A DNA stretch of 64,000 nt from Lithobates sylvaticus (taxonomy: Eukaryota > Chordata > Amphibia > Anura > Ranidae): NCBI GenBank assembly GCA_028564925.1, contig CM053030.1, forward strand, positions 946,209 through 1,010,208. Direction: 5' to 3'. How positions within the stretch are numbered: position 1 is the first letter of the stretch; every line of letters begins with the position of its first letter. The position numbers and the translations under genes are program-made. Shown here piece by piece: positions 1 through 11,400 of the stretch. Below the pieces are notes generated by a model, which saw only the letters and a list, made by a program, of their open reading frames with translations, searched no databases and was not told where the DNA came from.

Positions 1-560
1 CTCTTCCCCCCCCTTTCCCCTTCTATCCCTTCCCCCCTTTCCCCTCACCATCACCCCACACATCAATACCCATCATCCCTTCCATAGTTCCTTTTCCCTA
101 AGGGCTTGGTCCCCTTCTCCTCCACACTCCCCCCCCCCCATCCCACCACTCCTCTGTCCCCCCTTCCTCGCCCCCTTTCCCTCCCCTTATCCCCTGTTCA
201 CTTGCCCGAAACTGTTCACCTCTTTTTTCCCCATCCTACACGTCCCCCCCACTCCCATACTATTATCCACACTCCCGATTCCACTTCTGGTTTAGCTCAC
301 TACCCAACCCTCCCTCCCCCCCCCTCATTTTCCCCCTTTTTTCCCCCCCCCCCCGTCGGGCTGCCTTCCCCCAGCTCTTCTTTTTCTACCAGGCTGTGTG
401 CATGAAGCGCGCCATACACACATGCCTCCCACATGTCCCCCCCTCCTCCCCCCCCCCCCCCCAGTCGCCCTCCCCTTTTTCTCCCCTTCCTCTTTTCCTA
501 TCTGCACCCCCCTTTTCCTATTATTCATTTTTTATTTTTTTTTTTTTTTTTTTTTTTTTT
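1..560. repeat. pyrimidine-rich low-complexity DNA with a 26-T run
   Basis: The stretch is almost entirely C and T on the + strand with several C runs, ending in an unbroken T run at 535-560. No gene is visible; short open frames here are compositional. Confidence 0.8.
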
Positions 561-1185
561 CACCATTAGACATATCTCTATCTCATTACCTAATTCGCCT
601 TTGACCACACTCTAATCTCTATAAATATCTACTTTTCTATTAAATAAGACATACTCTAACCATGACCTCGAGGAGGCTGAGGCCAACCCTCTGAGCCACA
701 CACCTAACAGCTGGAAAGGTGCCACTCCCAACCATGCCCGAGTGACTCTCTCTTACAAAGAGTACTTTCTCTCCTTTGTGCCCTTATTACATATAGATAT
801 GTGCCATAATGACTTTTTGGTATATTCCAGGAGTCTGTTACCTGGGGACGCCCTACCGCCTGGTCCTCCCCCTACCCCTTCTTGGGGCCCCCCCTCTCGG
901 CTCCCCGTGACCCCGGGGTCTCATCTAGGGGTCTCCTCCATGAGGCAAGTTGAAATGTGTGACTCCTCGTAAGATACATACGGTTTGGACGATCCCTTGT
1001 ACCCGGACTTATCGGTAGGAAGTGGGAATTGGTAGCCACCAGGAACAACGACGGGACCCCCCTACAAATACCCATGCAGAAGACTATCCTACACACTACA
1101 CCCATACCGGTAACTATATCGATAGTAATATATAAAAATATATATAGACATGAGTATAAATGTACAGAAACACATAACTGAGAAG
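561..1185. other. intron or flank, no feature recognised
   Basis: Mixed-composition DNA. I checked the minus strand for the missing last exon of slc4a2 (an acidic tail with a stop) and did not see it. Confidence 0.5.
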
Positions 1186-1470
1186 TTGTTGTTACAATGT
1201 CCTTTTATTTCCAGCTGACAAAAACACTCTGAGGAAGACCAATACAGACAACAGGTCGAAACGCGTCAGTCTTTTGTCACACCTTACAATCACCACCCCC
1301 AATTCCATTGGTAGTGGTGTTAGGGGATTCTTTGCTGGTTTTTTATTTTGTGTACTGTGTTTGTATTTTTTATTCTGTATGGGCTTGTGTTTTTACACTC
1401 CTTTTTATGTGTCATTTCATCTTTTAAAATACTTTTGAATAAACATTATAAATTGATTTGGATGGATTCT
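1186..1470 (+). mobile_element. probable terminal fragment of a Penelope-like element
   Basis: The segment holds a hammerhead ribozyme core of the compact kind described in Penelope-like retroelements (see separate entry), followed by T-rich DNA and AATAAA-like sequence (gaataaac near 1437). No coding part of the element is seen next to it, so it would be an isolated terminal piece. Assignment is by the ribozyme only. Confidence 0.5.
1221..1275 (+). ncRNA. hammerhead ribozyme-like motif (type I, minimal stem III)
   Basis: The core CTGAGGA (fits CUGANGA) is at 1229-1235, stem II GACC/GGTC at 237-240 and 254-257 of this kilobase, GAAA at 1258-1261, a two-pair stem III closing a GC loop (A-C..G-U), and the cleavage triplet GTC ending at 1267. 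Stem I pairs 1221-1228 with 1268-1275 at 7 of 8 positions. One unpaired A sits before stem II, so activity may be low. This layout is the one known from Penelope-like elements. Confidence 0.6.
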
Positions 1471-1630
1471 GGTCTATCTTTTCATATAATCGTCTGACCA
1501 CGTCTATCAGACGACTATCTGCTGCCTAAAAACCCCACCACCCAGGGAGAACCTTTTCCTTTCTTTTCATTCAACCCGGGGTGAGCAGCCACTTATAGCT
1601 CCTGATTGTGTCAATTCTCCTCTTTTCTAG

Positions 1631-2140
1631 AGATGGGTGAAGGAAGCCATAGAGATGGATGCAGTCACCTATGGTGGAGGAAGCCATAGAGATGGGTGAA
1701 GGAAGCCATAGAGATGGGTGGAGGAAGCCATAGAGATGGGTGGAGGAAGCCATAGAGATGGGTGGAGGAAGCCATAGAGATGGGTGAAGGAAGCCATAGA
1801 GATGGATGCAGTCACCTATGGTGGAGGAAGCCATAGAGATGGGTGAAGGAAGCCATAGAGATGGATGCAGTCACCTATGGTGGAGGAAGCCATAGAGATG
1901 GGTGAAGGAAGCCATAGAGATGGGTGGAGGAAGCCATAGAGATAGGTGGAGGAAGCCACAGAGATGGGTGAAGGAAGCCATAGAGATGGATGCAGTCACC
2001 TATGGTGGAGGAAGCCATAGAGATGGGTGGAGGAAGCCATAGAGATGGGTGGAGGAAGCCATAGAGATGGGTGAAGGAAGCCATAGAGATGGGTGAAGGA
2101 AGCCATAGAGATGGGTGGAGGAAGCCATAGAGGTGGATGG
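1631..2140. repeat. 22-bp minisatellite, intron before the last slc4a2 exon
   Basis: About 23 units built on GGAAGCCATAGAGATGGG plus TG(A/G)A. A variant unit carrying GATGCAGTCACCTATGG recurs at intervals (about 1655, 1805, 1865, 1987), giving a higher-order pattern. Open frames on both strands here are repeat artefacts. Confidence 0.95.
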
Positions 2141-2227
2141 AGCCAGAGTGATGGGCAGGGCCATATAGGGTGGGTGAAGCCAAAAAAAACGAGTGTGAAA
2201 AGAGAAGCAGAAGGTGGAGGAACTTAC

Positions 2228-2401
2228 GCATTTCAGCTCTCGCTCGGTGAATATCCTCCGCAGAATGAAGATGCGCAGCGGGACGGTCAGGATCAGGACG
2301 AAGGGAAAGGCCAGAGACGCCGCCGTGGACATGACGACCCAGAGCACCGCCAGACAGATGAGCTGCAGCACGGTGAAGAGATGCATCCGGAGGCTGCGCA
2401 C
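2228..2401 (-). CDS. slc4a2: slc4a2 penultimate coding exon: last membrane spans
   Basis: 174 nt, 58 codons, acceptor CCTCCTCCCAG, donor TGC|GTAAGT. It encodes [40 protein letters not shown] and [18 protein letters not shown]. Human AE2 continues with LDANEAEPVFDE and a carbonic-anhydrase-type acidic tail; no such exon was found between here and base 1. The 22-bp minisatellite starts about 90 bp downstream of the donor. Confidence 0.99.
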
Positions 2402-5400
2402 CTGGGAGGAGGAGGAGGACAACCATGACAACCAACACAGGAAAATCCCCAACCTCTCCCCACCCCCATCCCCAAACCCACATCCCCTTAAAGAACCACT
2501 TCATAAGACGTGGATTAGAACTACCAACAACGTCACAAAACATCAATACAACGCTCTAAATAATAACTGATATTCTAATCAATATCTTCCCATAATGGGA
2601 TCATTTACAGAACTCATAATTCATCCCTGAAATATTTACAGGTGCAAAAACCCATATATATAAAATGATCAATACAGAAGTAAAAACCCCTTATAGATAA
2701 AAACATAATCAAAATAGAGCTAAAAAATCTATATAGATAATAAACTGATTACAATATCTATACAGATAATAAAGTGATCAATATAGACTGATCAGCCAAG
2801 AAAAAAGGGCGGAGGATAATGAACTTTCCACCAATGGAATGCCTCGGCTCCGTACACATTGAAGTGGTGTGATTGGGTTGAAGGAACACCTTCTCCATGT
2901 TATAACTCCCGGGATTGGGTGCCCACCTACCTACAATCTATGGGAATGATGGACCTCTATAGTAAGGTGATCATGGAGTTCTACAACCAGGAGGACGCCA
3001 TGACTGAGCTCCTTCAGAAAATGCCAAGTACCTGGCTGAGTTCTAAAGCTTTGTATTGGCTCCATGTTTGTCCGGCCTCAGAAATCATGAAGCCAAAGAC
3101 AGCCAGGCAATAGGATTGTCAGAAGTAGAAGCTCCCCCCCCCCCCGTGTGGTGGGATAGGTGCACTGTAATCTGCACAGATGTGTTTGTGTAGTTCCTCC
3201 TTCCATATCACAGGGCGGCGCTCTCTCACATGAAGCGGGCCATAGCGAGATGGTAAGATGAACGGCCCTCGTATGATGTCATTGTTCTGTACCTACCTTC
3301 TTCACATAAATGACGTCTGGATGATGCTTTGGGGGCTTCAGTAGCATCTTTACTCGCTCATAGAACTGGATTCCATTCAGAGAGGTCACCCCCATGTACA
3401 GGAAGATTCCAAACAGCACGGCCAGCGGGATCTGACGGAGAACATCACTGATAACGATCGACAGACCTGTGAGGAACCACAAACCCACATTGAGTAGAAT
3501 TTACCACCGGGAGGTATCTCTAGGATATAGACACCCCGTCCCGATCCCAGAGGAGGTATCTGTAGGATATAGACACCCCGTCCTGATCCCAGAGGAGGTA
3601 TCTGTAGGATATAGACACCCCGTCCTGATCCCAGAGGAGGTATCTGTAGGATATAGACGCCCCGAGTTCTAATCCCAATCCGTCTTTACATGTTTCTCAC
3701 GATGAAATCAAATATTTAATTCTAGTCTCTTGTGCGGCTTCATCTCCCTGGGAAAAGAGAATAATGGAAGCCTTCTTTGGAAGGAACCGAGGACCTTCTA
3801 CTGCTAGGAAGAGTGTTTGGTAATAGAAGCCTTCTTTGTAAGGAACTGAAGACCTTCTACTGCTAGGAAGAGTGTCTGGTAATGGTAGCTCTTTTTAGAT
3901 GGAATCGGGAACCTTCTACTGCTAGGAAGACTGTCTAGTAATGGAAGCCTTCTTTGGAATGAAAAGCCTTCTTTGGAAGGAATCAGGGACCTTCTACTGC
4001 TAGGAAGTGTCTAGTAATGGAAGCCTTCTTTCCTGGGAAGGAACGAGGGACCTTCTACTGCTAGAAAGAGTGTCTGGTAATGGAAGCTTTCCTTGGAAGG
4101 AACCGGGAACCCTCTACTGCTAGGACGAGTGTCTAGTCATGGAGACCTTGCTTGGAAGGAACCGAGAACCTTCTACTGCTAGGACGAGCGTCTAGTCATG
4201 GAAACCTTCCTTGGAAGGAACCAGGGACCTTCTACTGCTAGGAAGACTGTCTGGTAATGGAAGTCTTATTTGGAAGGAACTGAGGCCCTTCTACTGCTAG
4301 GAAGAGTGTTTGGTAATGGAAGCCTTCTTTTGAGGGAACCAGGGACCTTCTACTGCTAGAAAATGTCTGGTAATGGTAGCCATCTTTGGAAGGAATCGGG
4401 AACCTTCTACTGCTAGGAAGAGTGTCTGATAATAGAAGCCTTCTTTGTAAGTTACTGAAGACCTTCTACTGCTAGGAAGAGTGTTTGGTAATGGTAGACT
4501 TTTTAGTTCTTTTTAGAGGGAATCAGGGACCTTCTACTGCTAGGAAAACTGTCTAGTAATGGAAGCCTTCTTTGGAATGAAAACAGGGACCTTACTACTG
4601 CAGGGAAGAGTTTCTGGTAATGGAAGCCTTCTTTGGAAGAAACTGGGAACCTTTTACTGCTAGGGCAAGTGTCTGATAATGGAAGCCTTCTTTCCTTGGA
4701 AGGAACTGGGGACCTTCTACTGCTAGGAAGAGTGTCTGATAATGGAAGTCTTCTTTCCTTGGAAGGAACCGAGAAACTTCTACTGCTAGGAAGACTACCT
4801 GGTAATGGAAGCCTTTTTTGGAAGGAACCGGGGACCGTCCTGATCCCAGAGGAGGTATCTGTAGGATATAGACACCCCGTCCTGATCCCAGAGGAGGTAT
4901 CTGTAGGATATAGACACCCCGTCCTGATCCCAGAGGAGGTATCTGTAGGATATAGACACCCCGTCCTGATCCCAGAGGAGGTATCTGTAGGATATAGACA
5001 CCCTGTCCCGATCCCAGAGGAGGTATCTGTAGGATATAGACACCCCGTCCTGATCCCAGAGGAGGTATCTGTAGGATATAGACACCCCGTCCTGATCCCA
5101 GAGGAGGTATCTGTAGGATATAGACACCCCGTCCTGATCCCAGAGGAGGTATCTGTAGGATATAGACGCCCTGTCCTGATCCCAGAGGAGGTATCTGTAG
5201 GATATAGACACCCTGTCCTGATCCCAGAGGAGGTATCTGTAGGATATAGACACCCTGTCCCGATCCCAGAGGAGGTATCTGTAGGATATAGACACCCCGT
5301 CCCGATCCCAGAGGAGGTATCTGTAGGATATAGACACCCCGTCCTGATCCCAGAGGAGGTATCTGTAGGATATAGACACCCTGTCCCGATCCCAGAGGAG

Positions 5401-8400
5401 GTATCTGTAGGATATAGACACCCCAGGGGATTATTTACTCCCGCTGATGCTGGGACATTTTGTACTCCCAATGGCCACAGTCCGGCCCCCCTACACTCTG
5501 AAGGACAGTAAACTGGCCCCCAATCCCCCAGATGTGATATGTGAATATGTGACATGTGTGTGATCCTTCCTTCAATAAATGACTGAATACGACCCAGGGT
5601 AAGAGAAGTGGTACTCACCAACCATTATGGCAACCAGCAGGCCAGTGACTCTCTGCTCCTTCACCTCTTGGATTTTCGGTTTATCTCCTGGGGCCACGGC
5701 TTTACTCATAACGGTTAATGCGTTGGCATGTGTGACTGAGCGGACAGTTGTTGCAGCCATCCATGGCAACCCAAAAAGGGCGCAAATCCCACCCATGGTG
5801 ACAATCAGCAGCAAGTCCAGGTGAAATCCGGAGCCCTTCACCAGCATCCTCTCCTTTTTACTAATGATTAACCTGTCAGAAGATACAAGTTACAGAACCT
5901 ATCCAGTGAAATCTCTTCATGGCAAGAATAAGAGAAACAAATTGGAAATATTCCATTACTGTAGAAACTCTTCACCATCCCGACACCAGAATATTGGGCG
6001 GGATCGTTGTGTGACATCTCACTGGACTTACGTGGTGATCTGTGTCTCCATGAAGATTAAAATATAGACTAGAATGGCAGGAAGGACGCTCGCAAACATC
6101 ATCCAAACCGGAAAAGGCTCCACGGAGCCCAGAGGGTTCATCACCCAACCTCGCTTGTCCGGAGAGGTCACCTTGAACCCACTGGGGACACTGAGTTTCT
6201 GCAGGTAGAGAAATGCGGAGCGGGTGAGATAAGGAGATCTGATCCATCAGGAAGGACGTCACGTGAAAACCTTTCATGGCCAAATCTCTCACCTGAGTGT
6301 AAGTGTCAGTGATACTGAAGTCCATAAGCACCATGATAAGAATGGCAATAGGAACCCCAAAATCTCCAATGATACGACGCACCTAAGACAAGGAAATCAT
6401 CAGAGAATAGTCAGACATCTAAGAATCAGACATGAAGAGGGTGGATAGGAAGAGGTGTGAATGTATGGAGAAGAGTTAGAGAGTAGAGCATTGGATCAGA
6501 AGCAGTGAAACCATACAGAGAAGGGTTGAGGAGTAGAGGGATGAGCAGGAATGGGCAATCATAGGGTGAAGGGTTGGAGAGTACTGAGGTGGACTGGAAA
6601 AAGTGGGGATATATGGAGAAGAGCGCAATGGATAGGAAGAGGTGAAATCATACAGAGGAACATTGGAGAGTAGAGCGAGGACAAAAAGGTATGAACTCAT
6701 ATGGAGAAGAGTCAAAGAGTAGAGTAATGGACAGAAAAGAGATGGAGAGTACATGAATGGACAGAAAGGGGATGGAGACACGGAGAAGAGCTAAAGAGTA
6801 GAGGAATGGACATGAAGATGTCAAATCATACAGAGAAGAGATGGAAAGTAGAGGGGAAAATGGGAAGAGGTGGAGGTCATACAGAGAAGACTAAAATAAT
6901 GAACAGGAAGTGGTAAAGACATACAGTACAAAGAAGAGTTGGAGAGTAGAGGGATGGACAGGAAGGGGTGGGGTCATACAGAGAAAAGTTGGAGAGTAGA
7001 GGGATGGATAGGAAGAGGTGGGGTCATACAGAGAAGAGTTGGAGAGTAGAGGGATGGATAGAAAGAGGTGGGGTCATACGGAGAAGAGTTGGAGAGTAGA
7101 GGGATGGATAGGAAGAGGTGGGGTCATACGGAGAAGAGTTGGAGAGTAGAGGGATGGATAGGAAGAGGTGGGGTCATACGGAGAAGAGTTGGAGAGTAGA
7201 GGGATGGATAGGAAGAGGTGGGGTCATACGGAGAGAAGAGTTGGAGAGTAGAGGGATGGATAGGAAGAGGTGGGGTCATACGGAGAAGAGTTGGAGAGTA
7301 GAGGGATGGATAGGAAGAGGTGGGGTCATACGGAGAAGAGTTGGAGAGTAGAGGGATGGATAGGAAGAGGTGGGGTCATACGGAGAAGAGTTGGAGAGTA
7401 GAGGGATGGATAGGAAGAGGTGGGGTCATACAGAGAAGAGTTGGAGAGTAGAGGGATGGATAGGAAGAGGTGGGGTCATACAGAGAAGAGTTGGAGAGTA
7501 GAGGGATGGATAGGAAGAGGTGGGGTCATACAGAGAAGAGTTGGAGAGTAGAGGGATGGATAGGAAGAGGTGGGGTCATACGGAGAAGAGTTGGAGAGTA
7601 GAGGGATGGATAGGAAGAGGTGGGGTCATACAGAGAAGAGTTGGAGAGTAGAGGGATGGATAGGAAGAGGTGGGGTCATACAAAGAGTTGGAGAGTAGAG
7701 GGATGGATAGGAAGAGGTGGAGTCATACAGAGAAGAGTTGGAGAGTAGAGGGATGGATAGGAAGAGGTGGGGTCATACGGAGAAGAGTTGGAGAGTAGAG
7801 GGATGGATAGGTAGAGGTGGGGTCATACAGAGAAGAGTTGGAGAGTAGAGGGATGGATAGGAAGAGGTGGGGGTCATACGGAGAAGAGTTGGAGAGTAGA
7901 GGGATGGATAGGAAGAGGTGGGGTCATACGGAGAAGAGTTGGAGAGTAGAGGGATGGATAGGAAGAGGTGGGGTCATACGGAGAAGAGTTGGAGAGTAGA
8001 GGGATGGATAGGAAGAGGTGGGGTCATACAGAGAAGAGTTGGAGAGTAGAGGGATGTATAGGAAGAGGTGGGGTCATACAGAGAAGAGTTGGAGAGTAGA
8101 GGGATGGCTAGGAAGAGGTGGGGTCATACAGAGAAGAGTTGGAGAGTAGAGGGATGGATAGGAAGAGTTGGGGTCATAGAGAGAGATGGAGAGTAGAGGG
8201 ATGGATAGGTAGAGGTGGGGTCATACTGAGAAGAGTTGGAGAGTAGAGGGATGGATAGGTAGAGGTGGGGTCATACTGAGAAGAGTTGGAGAGTAGAGGG
8301 ATGGATAGGTAGAGGTGGGGTCATACAGAGAAGAGTTGGAGAGTAGAGGGATGGATAGGTAGAGGTGGGGGGGGTCATACTGAGAAGAGTTGGAGAGTAG

Positions 8401-11400
8401 AGGGATGGATAGGAAGAGGTGGGGTCATACAGAGAAGAGTTGGAGAGTAGAGGGATGGATAGGAAGAGGAGAAGAGAGAAGAGATGAGTTGGAGAGTAGA
8501 GGGATGGATAGGAAGAGGTGGGGTCATACGGAGAAGAGTTGGAGAGAGGGATATACAGAGAAGAGTTGGAGAGTAGAGGGATGGATAGGAAGAGGTGGGG
8601 TCATACAGAGAAGAGTTGGAGAGTAGAGGGATGGATAGGAAGAGGTGGGGTCATACAGAGAAGAGTTGGAGAGTAGAGGGATGGATAGGAAGAGGTGGGG
8701 TCATACAGAGAAGAGTTGGAGAGTAGAGGGATGGATAGGAAGAGGTGGGGTCATACAGAGAAGAGTTGGAGAGTAGAGGGATGGATAGGAAGAGGTGGGG
8801 TCATACGGAGAAGAGTTTGAGAGTAGAGGGATGCATAGGAAGAGGTGGGGTCATACAGAGAAGAGTTGGAGAGTAGAGGGATGGATAGGAAGTGGTGGGG
8901 TCATACGGAGAAGAGTTGGAGAGTAGAGGGATGGATAGGAAGAGGTGGGGTCATACAGAGAAGAGTTGGAGAGTAGAGGGATGGATAGGAAGAGGTGGGG
9001 TCATACAGAGAAGAGGTGGAGAGTAGAGGGAGATAGGAAGAGGTGGGGTCATACAGAGAAGAGTTGGAGAGTAGAGGGATGGATAGGAAGAGTTGGGGTC
9101 ATACAGAGAAGAGTTGGAGAGTAGAGGGATGGATAGGAAGAGGTGGGGTCATACTGATAGGAGTTGGAGAGTAGAGGGATGGATAGGAAGAGGTGGGGTC
9201 ATACAGAGAAGAGTTGGAGAGTAGAGGGATGGATAGGAAGAGGTGGGGTCATACAGAGAAGAGTTGGAGAGTAGAGGGATGGATAGGAAGAGGTGGGGTC
9301 ATACAGAGAAGAGTTGGAGAGTAGAGGGATGGATAGGAAGAGGTGGGGTCATACAGAGAAGAGTTGGAGAGTAGAGGGATGGATAGGAAGAGGTGGGGTC
9401 ATACAGAGAAGAGTTGGAGAGTAGAGGGATGGATAGGAAGAGGTGGGGTCATACAGAGAAGAGTTGGAGAGTAGAGGGATGGAGAGGTAGAGGTGGGGTC
9501 ATACAGAGAAGAGTTGGAGAGTATAGAGGGATGGATAGGAAGAGGTGGGGTCATACAGAGAAGAGTTTGGAGAGTAGAGGGATGGATAGGTAGAGGTGGG
9601 GTCATACAAGAAGAGAAGGAGAGTAGAGGGATGGATAGGAAGAGGTGGGGTCATACGGAGAAGAGTTGGAGAGTAGAGGGATGGATAGGAAGAGGTGGGG
9701 TCATACAGAGAGAGTTGGAGAGTAGAGGGATGGAGGAAGAGGTGGGGTCATACAGAGAAGAGTTGGAGAGTAGAGGGATGGATAGGAAGAGGTGGGGTCA
9801 TACAGAGAAGAGTTGGAGAGTAGAGGGATGGATAGGAAGAGGTGGGGTCATACAGAGAAGAGTTGGAGAGTAGAGGGATGGATAGGAAGAGGTGGGGTCA
9901 TACAGAGAAGAGTTGGAGAGTAGAGGGATGGATAGAGAGGTGGGGTCATACAGAGAAGAGTTGGAGAGTAGAGGGATGGTTAGGAAGAGGTGGGGTCATA
10001 CAGAGAAGAGTTGGAGAGTAGAGGGATGGATAGGAAGAGGTGGGGTCATACGGAGAAGAGTTGGAGAGTAGAGGGATGGATAGGAAGAGGTGGGGTCATA
10101 CAGAGAAGAGTTGGAGAGTAGAGGGATGGATAGGAAGAGGTGGGGTCATACAGAGAAGAGTTGGAGAGTAGAGGGATGGATAGGAAGAGGTGGGGTCATA
10201 CAGAGAAGAGTTGGAGAGTAGAGGGATGGATAGGAAGAGGTGGGGTCATACGGAGAAGAGTTGGAGAGTAGAGGGATGGATAGGAAGAGGTGGGGTCATA
10301 CAGAGAAGAGTTGGAGAGTAGAGGGATGGATAGGAAGAGGTGGGGTCATACAGAGAAGAGTTGGAGAGTAGAGGGATGGATAGGAAGAGGTGGGGTCATA
10401 CAGAGAAGAGTTGGAGAGTAGAGGGATGGATAGGAAGAGGTGGGGTCATACAGAGAAGAGTTGGAGAGTAGAGGGATGGATAGGAAGAGGTGGGGTCATA
10501 CAGAGAAGAGTTGGAGAGTAGAGGGATGGATAGGAAGAGGTGGGGTCATACAGAGAAGAGTTGGAGAGTAGAGGGATGGATAGGAAGAGGTGGGGTCATA
10601 CAGAGAAGAGTTGGAGAGTAGAGGGATGGATAGGTAGAGGTGGGGTCATACAGAGAAGAGTTGGAGAGTAGAGGGATGGATAGGAAGAGGTGGGGTCATA
10701 CAGAGAAGAGTTGGAGAGTAGAGGGATGGATAGGAAGAGGTGGGGTCATACAGAGAAGAGTTGGAGAGTAGAGGGATGGATAGGAAGAGGTGGGGTCATA
10801 CAGAGAAGAGTTGGAGAGTAGAGGGATGGATAGGAAGAGGTGGGGTCATACAGAGAAGAGTTGGAGAGTAGAGGGATGGATAGGAAGAGGTGGGGTCATA
10901 CGGAGAAGAGTTGGAGAGTAGAGGGATGGATAGGAAGAGGTGGGGTCATACGGAGAAGAGTTGGAGAGTAGAGGGATGGATAGGAAGAGGTGGGGTCATA
11001 CAGAGAAGAGTTGGAGAGTAGAGGGATGGATAGGAAGAGGTGGGGTCATACAGAGAAGAGTTGGAGAGTAGAGGGATGGATAGGAAGAGTGGGGTCATAC
11101 GGAGAAGAGTTGGAGAGTAGAGGGATGGATAGGAAGAGGTGGGGTCATACAGAGAAGAGTTGGAGAGTAGAGGGATGGATAGGAAGAGGTGGGGTCATAC
11201 AGAGAAGAGTTGGAGAGTAGAGGGATGGATAGGAAGAGGTGGGGTCATACAGAGAAGAGTTGGAGAGTAGAGGGAAGGATAGGTAGAGGTGAGGTCATAC
11301 AGAGAGGAGTTGGAGAGTAGAGGGATGGATAGGAAGAGGTGGGGTCATACAGAAAGGAGTTGGAGAGTAGAGGGATGGATAGGAAGAGTGGGGGGGACAG

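Noticed and set aside
2859-3113. 84-codon + strand frame in an intron
   Set aside because: No recognisable family, no splice or promoter evidence, and only one short frame.
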